A DNA stretch of 35,454 bases from an uncultured Blautia sp. (GTDB lineage Bacteria; Bacillota; Clostridia; Lachnospirales; Lachnospiraceae), in the NCBI GenBank assembly GCA_934378195.1, contig CAKRPO010000022.1, positions 1-35,454 on the forward strand. Reading direction: 5' to 3'. The first letter of the stretch is position 1. Every line of letters begins with the position of its first letter. Positions 7,755 to 15,724 of the stretch are shown in pieces. The notes under the pieces were generated by a model. That model worked only from the letters and a program-made list of their open reading frames with translations, did not search any database and had not been told where the DNA came from. A program made the translations under genes and the position numbers.

Positions 7755-8957
7755 ATGAGTCTTGCAGTGGTCACACTGAAAAAAGGAGAAGGACGCCTTC
7801 TGAAATCTGGCGGAATGTGGGTGTTTGACAACGAAATTGCTACGATCATGGGAAGCTTTGTCAATGGAGATATCGTTCTGATCCATGATTTTGACGGTTA
7901 TCCGCTGGGAAGAGGATTTATCAATACCAACTCCAAGATTACGATCCGTCTGTTGACAAGAGATGAGAACCAGAAGATTGATGATAGATTTCTGGAGAAA
8001 CGTGTCCGCGATGCATGGGAATACCGCAAGAAAGTAACCGATACTTCCAGCTGTCGTCTGATCTTTGGAGAGGCAGATTTCCTGCCGGGACTTGTCGTGG
8101 ATAAGTTTGAAGATGTCCTGGTCGTGCAGTCACTCGCACTGGGAATCGACCGTCTGAAGAATACGATCCTGGAGCAGCTTCGTAAGGTTCTGGCAGAGGA
8201 CGGTATCGAGATCCGCGGAATTTATGAGAGAAGCGATGCCAAGGTTCGTAAGCAGGAAGGCATGGAGCTTTACAAGGGCTTCATCGGACCGGAATTTCCG
8301 ACATTGGTTGAAATCGTGGAAAATGGCGTAAAATATGAAGTAGATATTAAAGACGGACAGAAGACAGGATTTTTCCTGGATCAGAAATACAACCGTCTTG
8401 CGATACAAAAACTCTGTAAAGATGCCAGAGTCCTGGACTGCTTTACCCATACAGGCTCCTTTGCTCTGAATGCCGGTATTGCAGGAGCCAGAGAAGTTAC
8501 TGGTGTAGATGCTTCTCAGCTGGCAGTCGATCAGGCAACAAAGAATGCAAAGTTAAACGGACTGGATGGTAAAGTAAAGTTTATCTGTGAAGATGTATTT
8601 GAGCTTCTTCCGAAGCTTGAAGAGGAAGGAGAAAAATATGACGTGGTGATTCTGGATCCTCCTGCATTCACGAAATCCCGCAGTTCCGTCAAAAACGCAG
8701 TCAAAGGCTACAGAGAGATCAATCTGCGCGGCCTGAAGCTTGTCAAGGACGGTGGTTTCCTGGCAACCTGTTCCTGCTCCCACTTTATGGAGTATGAACT
8801 GTTTACCAGGACGATCGCACAGGCAGCCAGAAGTGCACATAAGAGACTTCGTCAGGTGGAATACCGTACACAGGCGCCGGATCATCCGATCCTCTGGGCA
8901 TCCGATGAATCTTATTATCTGAAATTCTATATTTTCCAGGTATGTGACGAAAAGTAG
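7755..8957 (+). CDS. Class I SAM-dependent rRNA methyltransferase, RlmI type
   Basis: At 400 residues it has the RlmI/RlmCD layout: an N-terminal PUA-like RNA-binding region (about 1-75, with the HPWVF-like segment GGMWVFDNEI), a linker, and a C-terminal Rossmann methyltransferase. The SAM motif I is LDCFTHTGSFALNA near residue 232, the acidic GVDAS follows, and motif IV is VILDPPAF near residue 298 with TCSCSHFM after it. The E. coli relative RlmI makes m5C1962 in 23S rRNA; that position is inferred by family only. AAAGGGG sits upstream of the ATG. The next gene starts 25 bases after the stop, so this gene probably leads a four-gene operon. Confidence 0.88.
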   Translation: MSLAVVTLKKGEGRLLKSGGMWVFDNEIATIMGSFVNGDIVLIHDFDGYPLGRGFINTNSKITIRLLTRDENQKIDDRFLEKRVRDAWEYRKKVTDTSSCRLIFGEADFLPGLVVDKFEDVLVVQSLALGIDRLKNTILEQLRKVLAEDGIEIRGIYERSDAKVRKQEGMELYKGFIGPEFPTLVEIVENGVKYEVDIKDGQKTGFFLDQKYNRLAIQKLCKDARVLDCFTHTGSFALNAGIAGAREVTGVDASQLAVDQATKNAKLNGLDGKVKFICEDVFELLPKLEEEGEKYDVVILDPPAFTKSRSSVKNAVKGYREINLRGLKLVKDGGFLATCSCSHFMEYELFTRTIAQAARSAHKRLRQVEYRTQAPDHPILWASDESYYLKFYIFQVCDEK

Positions 8958-8982
8958 TGATATAGCAGAAAGAAGGGCTTAA

Positions 8983-9393
8983 ATGAAAGACAAATTAAAT
9001 AAATTTATGCAGGGACGTTATGGAGTTGATGCGTTTGCACGTTTTACGATGGGTGTTGCTCTGGTGGCGATCATCATTTCCATATTTTTCCCTGGTGGCA
9101 ACCGGATCGGCGCTTTATTTGATACGATAGGGCTTTTGGTACTTCTGTATACATATTATCGTATGCTTTCCAGGGACATTCAGAAGAGATATGCAGAAAA
9201 TGAGAAATATCTTGTTGCAACAGCGAAGTTCAGACAGCGTTTTAACAGGGAAAAAAGTATGATGAACCAGCGCAAGACACATCATATCTATTCCTGTCCG
9301 GGATGTGGTCAGAAGATCCGTATTCCGAAAGGAAAAGGCAAGATTGAGATCGAATGTCCGAAGTGTCATACAAAATTTATCAAGAGAAGCTGA
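8983..9393 (+). CDS. Small membrane protein with C-terminal zinc ribbon
   Basis: This 136-residue protein has two hydrophobic helices (about residues 20-38 and 43-60), a basic linker rich in Arg and Lys, and a C-terminal zinc ribbon with two knuckles, CPGCGQKI and CPKCHTKF. The ribbon should face the cytoplasm. The cysteine spacing suits structural zinc binding as in many zinc-ribbon or rubredoxin-like proteins. The exact family is not recognised. It lies between the methyltransferase and the DUF5685/J-domain pair on the same strand, suggesting co-expression. Confidence 0.75.
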   Translation: MKDKLNKFMQGRYGVDAFARFTMGVALVAIIISIFFPGGNRIGALFDTIGLLVLLYTYYRMLSRDIQKRYAENEKYLVATAKFRQRFNREKSMMNQRKTHHIYSCPGCGQKIRIPKGKGKIEIECPKCHTKFIKRS

Positions 9394-9439
9394 CTGACTG
9401 CGACGGGAAATTGACACAGAGCGAAGATGAGGTAGAAAT

Positions 9440-10285
9440 ATGTTTGGATATGTAGTCATGAATAAACCGGAGATTAAATTCAAAGATTTTGATCTGTACC
9501 GTTCTTTTTACTGCGGACTGTGCCGGGAGCTCAGAGAGCACTACGGGATATCCGGACAGATCACGCTGAGTTATGATATGACGTTTGTAATCGTTCTGCT
9601 GAGTGCATTATATGAACCGCCGACCCGGAAGGGAACGACCAGATGCATTGTACATCCGGTACGAAAGCAGCAGGTACGCAAGAATGCCATAACAGAATAT
9701 GGTGCAGATATGAATATTTTTCTGACCTATTACAAATGCAAAGATGACTGGAACGATGAGCGGAAGCTTTTGAGCCTTGCTTATGGTAAACTTCTGGAGA
9801 GCAAGGAAAAGAAGAGTGAGCAGCACTGGAAAGCCAAGATCGATACGATCGTCTCCTGTCTCAACGAATTATCTGAGATGGAGAAAGTAAATGAGACCGA
9901 TGTGGACCGGGTGTCCGGCTGTTTCGGACGGATCATGGCAGAGATCTTTGCATACAGAGAAGATGTATGGGAACCGACTCTTCGGCGGATGGGATTCTAT
10001 CTTGGGAAATTTATCTATCTGATGGATGCGTATGATGATGTAGAAGAGGACATAAAAAAAGGAAATTACAATCCTTTTGCCAGAGATTATATAATAAAAG
10101 GGTTTGATGACAGGGTCAGGAGTATGCTGCTGATGATGATGGCAGAAACCTGTCGGGAATTTGAGAAACTTCCTATTATTAAGTATACAGATATCCTGCG
10201 GAATATTCTGTACTCCGGAGTATGGTGCAGATTTGAGGCAGTATCGGCAAAGCGCAGGAAAGAGCAGGAGAAAGAAGATGTTTGA
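9440..10285 (+). CDS. DUF5685 family protein
   Basis: This 281-residue, mostly helical, soluble protein begins [17 protein letters not shown] and carries a CxxC pair in YCGLCREL near residue 30, which is characteristic of DUF5685 proteins of Clostridia. Another notable segment is [18 protein letters not shown] near residue 200, whose acidic spacing recalls the metal-binding DDxxD or DxxxD motifs of isoprenoid synthases. That likeness is suggestive only. GAGGTAG precedes the ATG. Its last 8 bases overlap the J-domain gene, implying translational coupling and a shared function. The function of the family is unknown. Confidence 0.78.
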   Translation: MFGYVVMNKPEIKFKDFDLYRSFYCGLCRELREHYGISGQITLSYDMTFVIVLLSALYEPPTRKGTTRCIVHPVRKQQVRKNAITEYGADMNIFLTYYKCKDDWNDERKLLSLAYGKLLESKEKKSEQHWKAKIDTIVSCLNELSEMEKVNETDVDRVSGCFGRIMAEIFAYREDVWEPTLRRMGFYLGKFIYLMDAYDDVEEDIKKGNYNPFARDYIIKGFDDRVRSMLLMMMAETCREFEKLPIIKYTDILRNILYSGVWCRFEAVSAKRRKEQEKEDV

Positions 10286-10913
10286 TCCATACAGTGTGCT
10301 GGGTGTTGACAGAAATGCATCCGATGAAGAAATCAAGAAGGCTTACCGTAAACTGAGCCGTAAATATCATCCGGATGCCAATATCAACAATCCGAATAAG
10401 GCACAGGCAGAAGAAAAATTTAAAGAAGTACAGCAGGCATATGAACAGATCATGAAGGAAAAAGAATATGGTTCTTCAGGAAGCTATGGTTCCTATGGTG
10501 GCTTTGGCGGTTTTGGAAGTCAGAGTCAGAATACGTATCAGGATGAAGAGGCTGTACGCCGACAGGCAGCGGCAAACTATATCAACAGCGGACATTACAG
10601 AGAGGCAATGAATGTACTTTCTGCGCTGCAGCAGAAAAACGGTCAGTGGTATTACCTGTCTGCAATGGCCAATATGGGACTGGGTAATAATGTGAATGCA
10701 TTGAATGATGCACGGAGCGCGGTTAACATAGAGCCGGACAATATGCAGTACCGGATGCTGCTTCAGAGACTGGAAGGTGGCGGCACCTGGTATCAGGAAC
10801 AGCAGAATCCGTTTGGCGGCATGCCTTCGGACGGCAGTGATTACTGTATGAAGCTCTGTCTTGCCAACCTGGCATGCAATCTCTGTTGCCCGGGTGGAAT
10901 GTTCTGCTGTTGA
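10278..10913 (+). CDS. J-domain (DnaJ-like) protein with cysteine-rich tail
   Basis: The 211-residue protein starts with a full J domain (residues about 1-65): [22 protein letters not shown] with the essential HPD, and the closing helix [13 protein letters not shown] Gly/Ser/Tyr-rich linker follows, then a TPR-like helical segment (about 90-160, with [11 protein letters not shown]). The last 23 residues contain seven cysteines, two of them as CC pairs. It should stimulate an Hsp70 ATPase, but lacks the DnaJ zinc-finger and substrate domains, so it is a specialised co-chaperone rather than DnaJ itself. The ATG at 10278 is preferred to an upstream in-frame one at 10161 because GGAGAAAG precedes it and the J domain starts there. 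Confidence 0.88.
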   Translation: MFDPYSVLGVDRNASDEEIKKAYRKLSRKYHPDANINNPNKAQAEEKFKEVQQAYEQIMKEKEYGSSGSYGSYGGFGGFGSQSQNTYQDEEAVRRQAAANYINSGHYREAMNVLSALQQKNGQWYYLSAMANMGLGNNVNALNDARSAVNIEPDNMQYRMLLQRLEGGGTWYQEQQNPFGGMPSDGSDYCMKLCLANLACNLCCPGGMFCC

Positions 10914-10964
10914 TTTTATGATCTTGTAATTGGTAATTTATTTCAAAAAAGTTTTCTAAAAAAA

Positions 10965-10993
10965 TTGACAATTTACAATTGTGATATTATCAT
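10965..10993 (+). promoter_or_regulatory. Promoter for ddh
   Basis: A perfect TTGACA (10965-10970) and TATCAT (10988-10993) are 17 bases apart. The leader to the ATG is about 77 bases and ends with AGGAGG. Confidence 0.7.
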
Positions 10994-11076
10994 AATGGGT
11001 GTGTTGTCGTGCTAAAGCAATGTAGTGGCAAAGAACGATACACTTGAATGGAAGTTAATAACAGGAGGAAATCACA

Positions 11077-12063
11077 ATGAGTATTCGTATTGGTATTTTA
11101 GGATATGGTAACCTTGGAAGAGGCGTAGAGTGTGCGATCAAGCACAATCCGGATATGGAACTGGTAGCAGTGTTCACACGTCGTGATCCTGCAACAGTCA
11201 AGATCCTTACAGAGACTGCTTCTGTTTATCATGTAGATGAAGCAGAAAAGATGAAAGATAAGATCGATGTTATGATTCTTTGCGGCGGAAGTGCTACAGA
11301 TCTGCCGGCTCAGACACCGAAATACGCACAGTGGTTCAATGTTGTAGACAGTTTTGATACACATGCCAGAGTGCCGGAGCATTTTGCAAATGTTGACAAA
11401 GCAGCATCTGAGAATGGTCATGTAGGAATCATCTCTGTAGGCTGGGACCCGGGAATGTTCTCCCTGAACAGAATGTATGCAAACGCTATTCTTACCAATG
11501 GTAAAGATTATACATTCTGGGGCAAAGGTGTAAGCCAGGGACATTCTGATGCGATCCGCAGAATCGATGGAGTCAAAGATGGCAAACAGTATACGATTCC
11601 GGTAGAAGCTGCACTGGAAGCTGTTCGTAACGGAGAAAATCCGGAACTGACAACCAGACAGAAACACACAAGAGAGTGCTTCGTAGTTGCAGAAGAAGGC
11701 GCAGATCTTGCACGTATCGAAAACGAGATCAAGACTATGCCGAACTACTTTGATGAATATGACACTACTGTACATTTCATTTCTGAAGAAGAGCTGAAAC
11801 GTGATCACAGCGGAATCCCGCACGGTGGATTTGTGATCCGCACAGGTAAGACAGGCTGGAATGATGAGAACAGCCATGTGATCGAATACAGCCTGAAACT
11901 GGATTCCAACCCGGAATTCACATCTTCCGTGATCGTTGCATATGCAAGAGCTGCATATCGCATGAGCCAGGAAGGACAGAAGGGATGCAAGACTGTATTT
12001 GATGTGGCTCCGGCTTATTTAAGTGCTCTGGATGGAGCAGAACTGAGAAAACATCTTCTGTAA
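11077..12063 (+). CDS. ddh: meso-Diaminopimelate D-dehydrogenase
   Basis: Ddh reductively aminates L-2-amino-6-oxopimelate with NADPH and ammonia to meso-diaminopimelate in one step. This supplies lysine and the peptidoglycan cross-linking residue and bypasses the succinylase or acetylase routes. The 328-residue protein has the expected length and the N-terminal NADPH-binding motif ILGYGNLGRG (residues 6-15), followed by VFTRRDP and the substrate-site region GWDPGMFSLNR and the FWGKGVSQGHSDA block. It stands alone with its own promoter and terminator. The two peptidoglycan-active proteins downstream fit a cell-wall neighbourhood, though they are transcribed separately. Confidence 0.93.
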   Translation: MSIRIGILGYGNLGRGVECAIKHNPDMELVAVFTRRDPATVKILTETASVYHVDEAEKMKDKIDVMILCGGSATDLPAQTPKYAQWFNVVDSFDTHARVPEHFANVDKAASENGHVGIISVGWDPGMFSLNRMYANAILTNGKDYTFWGKGVSQGHSDAIRRIDGVKDGKQYTIPVEAALEAVRNGENPELTTRQKHTRECFVVAEEGADLARIENEIKTMPNYFDEYDTTVHFISEEELKRDHSGIPHGGFVIRTGKTGWNDENSHVIEYSLKLDSNPEFTSSVIVAYARAAYRMSQEGQKGCKTVFDVAPAYLSALDGAELRKHLL

Positions 12064-12091
12064 TAAATGAAATGAAATTGTAAAATAAAAG

Positions 12092-12122
12092 AGGACAGGG
12101 CATCAGGCTCTGTTCTTTTTTT
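12092..12122 (+). terminator. Intrinsic terminator after ddh
   Basis: A 10-bp stem with G-U pairs (12092-12101 with 12107-12116) and a five-base loop runs into seven T. Confidence 0.85.
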
Positions 12123-12164
12123 GTATATGCAAATAGAAGAAAAATGGCAGATTTTACTTTTTTG

Positions 12165-12193
12165 TTGACGCAATTACAAACATGCGATATAAT
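12165..12193 (+). promoter_or_regulatory. Promoter for the cell-wall-binding NlpC/P60 protein
   Basis: TTGACG (12165-12170), 17 bases, perfect TATAAT (12188-12193); the ATG is 68 bases downstream. Confidence 0.8.
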
Positions 12194-12260
12194 ACCTACA
12201 TACTATTGTAACAAGATTGTAAAAAATATGAATAAATGTTCGTAGAAAGAGGTTAGATGT

Positions 12261-13898
12261 ATGGGAAAGGTATGCAAAAAGTCATGGATCGTTGCCATTT
12301 TCTTAGGAGTAATGCTTTTTGCAGCGGGCTTTGCATTTCAGTCAACGACTGTAGATACACAGGCTGCCACGACAGGATTCCGGACAATAAGCGGAAAGAC
12401 CTACTATTATAAGAATGGAAAGCCGGTAAAAGGCTGGCTGACCCTTAATGGAAAGAAATACTGCTTTAATACGAAAACCGGAGTCATGCTGAAAGGCTGG
12501 AAGGGCGGCTTCAACGTAAGACGTTATTTTAATCCGACTTCAGGCGTTATGTATACCGGCATGAAAAAAGTAGGCGGTAAGTATTACTATTTTGATCTCA
12601 GGACAGGATGTGCCAGGACTGGATTTGTCAGAGGTGGCGGCGGCAAGGTTGTCCGCTATTTCAGCACGACAGATCACACAATGGTAAAAGGCTGGATGCA
12701 GAATGACAAGAAACAGAAATGGTATTTTTCCAGCAATGGAAAAATGTTAATGGGACTGAATAAAGTAGGAGGCCGTTATTACTATTTTAATCCCAGTTCC
12801 GGTGTTATGACCAAGGGTTTTGTAACGACCAACAATGAAACAAGATATTTTTCTTCTTCCGGAGCTATGGTTACCGGCTGGACGAAGTCCGCACAGGGAA
12901 AGAGAAGATATTTTGACGGCAATGGTGTTATGTATAAAGGAATCAAGAAGGTAGGGAGCGCAACATACTATTTCAACACCAGTACAGGTATCGCTACTGG
13001 CGGCTGGGCAACATCCGGCGGAAACAAATATTATTTTGATACAAGTACACTGAAGATGATTTCAAATACATCCAGAACGATTGATGGAAAAATCTGTACG
13101 TTCAATTCATCTGGTGTTTTGACAAGCTCCAAACCGGTAAATTCCAATTCCAACAGTGCAAATCCTGCTTATTTTGCGGGTGATCCGAAACCGGCAGCAC
13201 AGACAGGTACAAGAACAATCAAGAATTTCCTTGCAGGTGCATTGAAACCAGTTGGCCAGGCGCTTTATATGTGGGGCGGCGGACATGGTTACGATGATTC
13301 TGTAAGACTTGGAGTAAGTTCCAAGTGGCAGAGTTTTTATCTCAGCCAGAGCAGCAGTTATAATTATAGAAACTACAATGATTTAAGTGCTGCAAATGAG
13401 GCAAAAGGTCTGGATTGTTCAGGATTTGTCGGATGGACAACTTATCAGACGCTGCGTAAATACAGTACCTGTGTATCCGGTGAGATTGGAGCCCTGTATA
13501 AAGGCTATGGATGGGGTTCTACTGTAACGCAGAATTATTTATCCAAGACAGGATGGAAGGTGTATCCGGGAGATATCGGTTACGATGGCGGACATACATG
13601 GATCATTCTGGGACAGTGTTCCGATAAGAGTGCGGTAATCGTTCATTCCACACCGAATGCAGGCGTTCAGATTTCCGGTACCTGTACACCTGGTGGTGAT
13701 TATGACAGCCAGGCAGTGGCACTGGCAAACAAATATATGTCCAGATATGCAGGATACAAGAAATATGAATATCGTACATCCTGTGGTAACTATATCCGTC
13801 GAGGAAACTATCTGAGATGGAACAGTACACTGTCCGATCCGGAGAGATTCAAGAGCAAGACCGCGGATGTGATCCTGAAAGAACTGTTTGGATTCTAA
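12261..13898 (+). CDS. Secreted cell-wall-binding repeat protein with NlpC/P60-like peptidase domain
   Basis: The 545-residue protein begins with a signal peptide (KKSW then a hydrophobic stretch, cleavage near residue 35). Residues about 38-290 contain roughly a dozen aromatic repeats of the choline/glucan-binding (CW_binding) type, seen as alternating GW-x-YYF and TGMKKVGGKYYYF units. After a Ser/Asn linker, a C-terminal NlpC/P60-like domain (about 315-520) has a likely catalytic Cys386 in GLDCSGFVGW, His445 in GGHTWI and His462 in IVHSTPN. Such enzymes cut peptide stems of peptidoglycan, while the repeats hold them on wall polymers. It is longer and less regular than standard P60 domains. 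Own promoter and terminator. Confidence 0.85.
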   Translation: MGKVCKKSWIVAIFLGVMLFAAGFAFQSTTVDTQAATTGFRTISGKTYYYKNGKPVKGWLTLNGKKYCFNTKTGVMLKGWKGGFNVRRYFNPTSGVMYTGMKKVGGKYYYFDLRTGCARTGFVRGGGGKVVRYFSTTDHTMVKGWMQNDKKQKWYFSSNGKMLMGLNKVGGRYYYFNPSSGVMTKGFVTTNNETRYFSSSGAMVTGWTKSAQGKRRYFDGNGVMYKGIKKVGSATYYFNTSTGIATGGWATSGGNKYYFDTSTLKMISNTSRTIDGKICTFNSSGVLTSSKPVNSNSNSANPAYFAGDPKPAAQTGTRTIKNFLAGALKPVGQALYMWGGGHGYDDSVRLGVSSKWQSFYLSQSSSYNYRNYNDLSAANEAKGLDCSGFVGWTTYQTLRKYSTCVSGEIGALYKGYGWGSTVTQNYLSKTGWKVYPGDIGYDGGHTWIILGQCSDKSAVIVHSTPNAGVQISGTCTPGGDYDSQAVALANKYMSRYAGYKKYEYRTSCGNYIRRGNYLRWNSTLSDPERFKSKTADVILKELFGF

Positions 13899-13935
13899 AG
13901 AGAAAAACAGAAATTAAATAAGAATGAAATATTAC

Positions 13936-13973
13936 GGAGAAGTTTCAATATACCGAAGCTTCTCCTTTCTTTT
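13936..13973 (+). terminator. Intrinsic terminator
   Basis: An 11-bp stem with one G-U pair (13936-13946 with 13955-13965) is followed by TTTCTTTT. Confidence 0.8.
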
Positions 13974-14025
13974 GCGGAGTTTTTAACAAATGTTACAAAA
14001 TATTAAACTTTTTAACGATTTCCTC

Positions 14026-14054
14026 TTGCAATCAAAAGAAGCTTGTGTTAATAT
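14026..14054 (+). promoter_or_regulatory. Probable promoter for the coiled-coil NlpC/P60 gene
   Basis: TTGCAA (14026-14031), 17 bases, TAATAT (14049-14054); both boxes match 4 of 6 consensus positions. It lies 72 bases before the ATG. Confidence 0.5.
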
Positions 14055-14125
14055 GTAAAAGAACTTGAGAAAGATATTTCATAAATATTACGAAATAGAG
14101 TTAAAAAGATTATGAGGTGAGAAAC

Positions 14126-15535
14126 ATGAAAAAAAGAATTGTTTGCCTGACGTTAGCATTAATGATGACAGCATCTCAGGTTGTCAGTGTAAGCGCGTCA
14201 AGAGAAGATGAACTGAGAGAGGAGCAGGCAGCTACAAGCGCACAGCTTGATGCTACATATGCACAGATCGATCAGCTCTACTCCGCTAAGCAGCAGTTAC
14301 AGGATGAGATCAATTCTCTCGATGCAAATCTTGTAAATGTCATGGTTTCCATTCAGACCCTGGAAGGGGACATTAGTAATAAAGAAGCAGATATCCAGCA
14401 GACACAGGCTGACCTGCAGAAAGCACAGAATGCTAAGGACAAACAGTACGCAGCTATGAAACAGCGTATCCAGTATCTGTACGAAAAAGGTGGAAATGAA
14501 GCATGGTTCCAGATGATGATGAGTGCAGATAATCTTTCTGAACTTCTTACAAAAGCTGAGTATACTCAGAAGATGTATGATTATGACAGACAGAGCCTTG
14601 AGAAATACGCAAATACAATTACACAGGTAACAAACCTTGGAAATCAGTATGAGCAGGAAAAAGCTGAACTTGAAGGTATGAAGCAGGAATATGAAGCTCA
14701 GTCAGTAGACCTTCAGAATCAGATCGATACAAAGAAAGCAAACTCCGCAGACTGTGATAATGAAATCGCTTATGCACAGGAGATGGCTAACGAGTATGCA
14801 AACCTGATCCAGGAACAGCAGGCAGAGATCGAGCAGCTTGAAGCAGAGCGTATTGCAGCTGAAGAAGAAGCAAGACGCCAGGCAGAAGCTGAGGCAGCCG
14901 CAGCCGCTGCTGCAGCTGAAGAAGAAGCAGCACAGCAGGAACAGGAAGATCAGACAGTATACGATGAGGACGGAAATGAAGTAGATGCTGATGAAGCAGC
15001 AGAAAACGGCGATACCGTATATGATGAAGACGGAAACGAAGTAGAACCGAGTGAAGATACTTCCAGTGACAGCAGCAGTGACGACGTAGAATATGATGAG
15101 TATGGCAATGTGATCGACAGCGACAATACAGTTGATCCTGATACAGTAGATTCTTCCAGCAGCTCATCCAGTTCTTCAAGCTCATCCAGCGGCTCAGGAT
15201 CTTCAATCGTAGATTATGCTACACAGTTTGTTGGCAACCCATATGTATGGGGCGGCACAAGCCTTACAAGCGGTGCTGACTGCTCTGGATTCACACAGAG
15301 TGTCTATGCACAGTTTGGATACAGCCTCCCGAGAACATCTTATGAGCAGCAGAACTGGGGAACAGAAGTTTCTTATGCAGATGCTCAGCCGGGTGACCTG
15401 ATCTGCTACGGTGGACATGTTGCAATCTATATGGGTAACGGACAGATTGTACATGCATCCAACTCCAGAGATGGTATCAAGATCAGTAACGATGCTACTT
15501 ACAGAACAATTCTTTCTGTAAGAAGACCGTCATAA
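14126..15535 (+). CDS. Secreted coiled-coil NlpC/P60 peptidoglycan endopeptidase (PcsB/SagA-like layout)
   Basis: The 469-residue protein has a signal peptide (residues 1-27, cleavage after VSA), then a long coiled coil (about 30-270) with YEKGGNEAWFQMMMSADNLSEL, the hallmark of the PcsB-type N-terminal domain. An Ala/Glu-rich helix follows. Next comes an acidic linker with three copies of a YDEDGNEV-like unit and a run of 13 serines. The last 115 residues or so are an NlpC/P60 domain with Cys386 in GADCSGF, His431 in GGHVAIYMG and His443 in IVHASNSR. It should cleave D,L-endopeptide bonds in septal or lateral peptidoglycan, with the coiled coil as a regulatory arm, as known for PcsB. The start at 14126 follows GAGGTG; an in-frame GTG at 14117 is less likely. 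Confidence 0.92.
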   Translation: MKKRIVCLTLALMMTASQVVSVSASREDELREEQAATSAQLDATYAQIDQLYSAKQQLQDEINSLDANLVNVMVSIQTLEGDISNKEADIQQTQADLQKAQNAKDKQYAAMKQRIQYLYEKGGNEAWFQMMMSADNLSELLTKAEYTQKMYDYDRQSLEKYANTITQVTNLGNQYEQEKAELEGMKQEYEAQSVDLQNQIDTKKANSADCDNEIAYAQEMANEYANLIQEQQAEIEQLEAERIAAEEEARRQAEAEAAAAAAAAEEEAAQQEQEDQTVYDEDGNEVDADEAAENGDTVYDEDGNEVEPSEDTSSDSSSDDVEYDEYGNVIDSDNTVDPDTVDSSSSSSSSSSSSSGSGSSIVDYATQFVGNPYVWGGTSLTSGADCSGFTQSVYAQFGYSLPRTSYEQQNWGTEVSYADAQPGDLICYGGHVAIYMGNGQIVHASNSRDGIKISNDATYRTILSVRRPS

Positions 15536-15556
15536 TTTTTAGAAAAATGTATTTAT

Positions 15557-15590
15557 AAAAACGGTGGTGTAAAAACTGCCGTTTTTCTTT
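15557..15590 (+). terminator. Intrinsic terminator
   Basis: AAAAACGG (15557-15564) pairs with CCGTTTTT (15579-15586); the stem extends inward by G-U pairs and is followed by CTTT. Confidence 0.75.
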
Positions 15591-15621
15591 TTCTCAAAAA
15601 AGAAAAGGTTTTGCATTTGAC

Positions 15622-15650
15622 TTGACTTTTGGCTGAAAAAGTATTAATAT
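15622..15650 (+). promoter_or_regulatory. Promoter for the amino-acid ABC importer
   Basis: TTGACT (15622-15627), 17 bases, TAATAT (15645-15650). Transcription would start near 15657, at the foot of a terminator-like hairpin. Confidence 0.65.
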
Positions 15651-15657
15651 GGCGTAA

Positions 15658-15699
15658 AGCGCAACGGAGCACTTGATAGTTTCGTGCGCTCTTTTTTTT
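15658..15699 (+). terminator. Terminator-like hairpin in the leader (possible attenuator)
   Basis: AGCGCA (15658-15663) pairs perfectly with TGCGCT (15685-15690), followed by C and eight T. An alternative inner pairing of GAGCAC (15667-15672) with GTGC/GCTC is possible. The hairpin lies between the predicted start of transcription and the Shine-Dalgarno of the binding-protein gene, so it could attenuate the operon. No T-box motif or leader peptide was found. Confidence 0.6.
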
Positions 15700-15724
15700 A
15701 TTTGAACGTCAGGAGGAAACGAAA

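Noticed and set aside
10161..10277. A 39-codon N-terminal extension of the J-domain protein
   Set aside because: It overlaps the DUF5685 coding region in another frame and lacks J-domain likeness; the Shine-Dalgarno and J domain both support 10278.
15657..15724. T-box riboswitch in the leader of the amino-acid importer
   Set aside because: No AGGGTGG T-box sequence and the leader is too short for a specifier stem.
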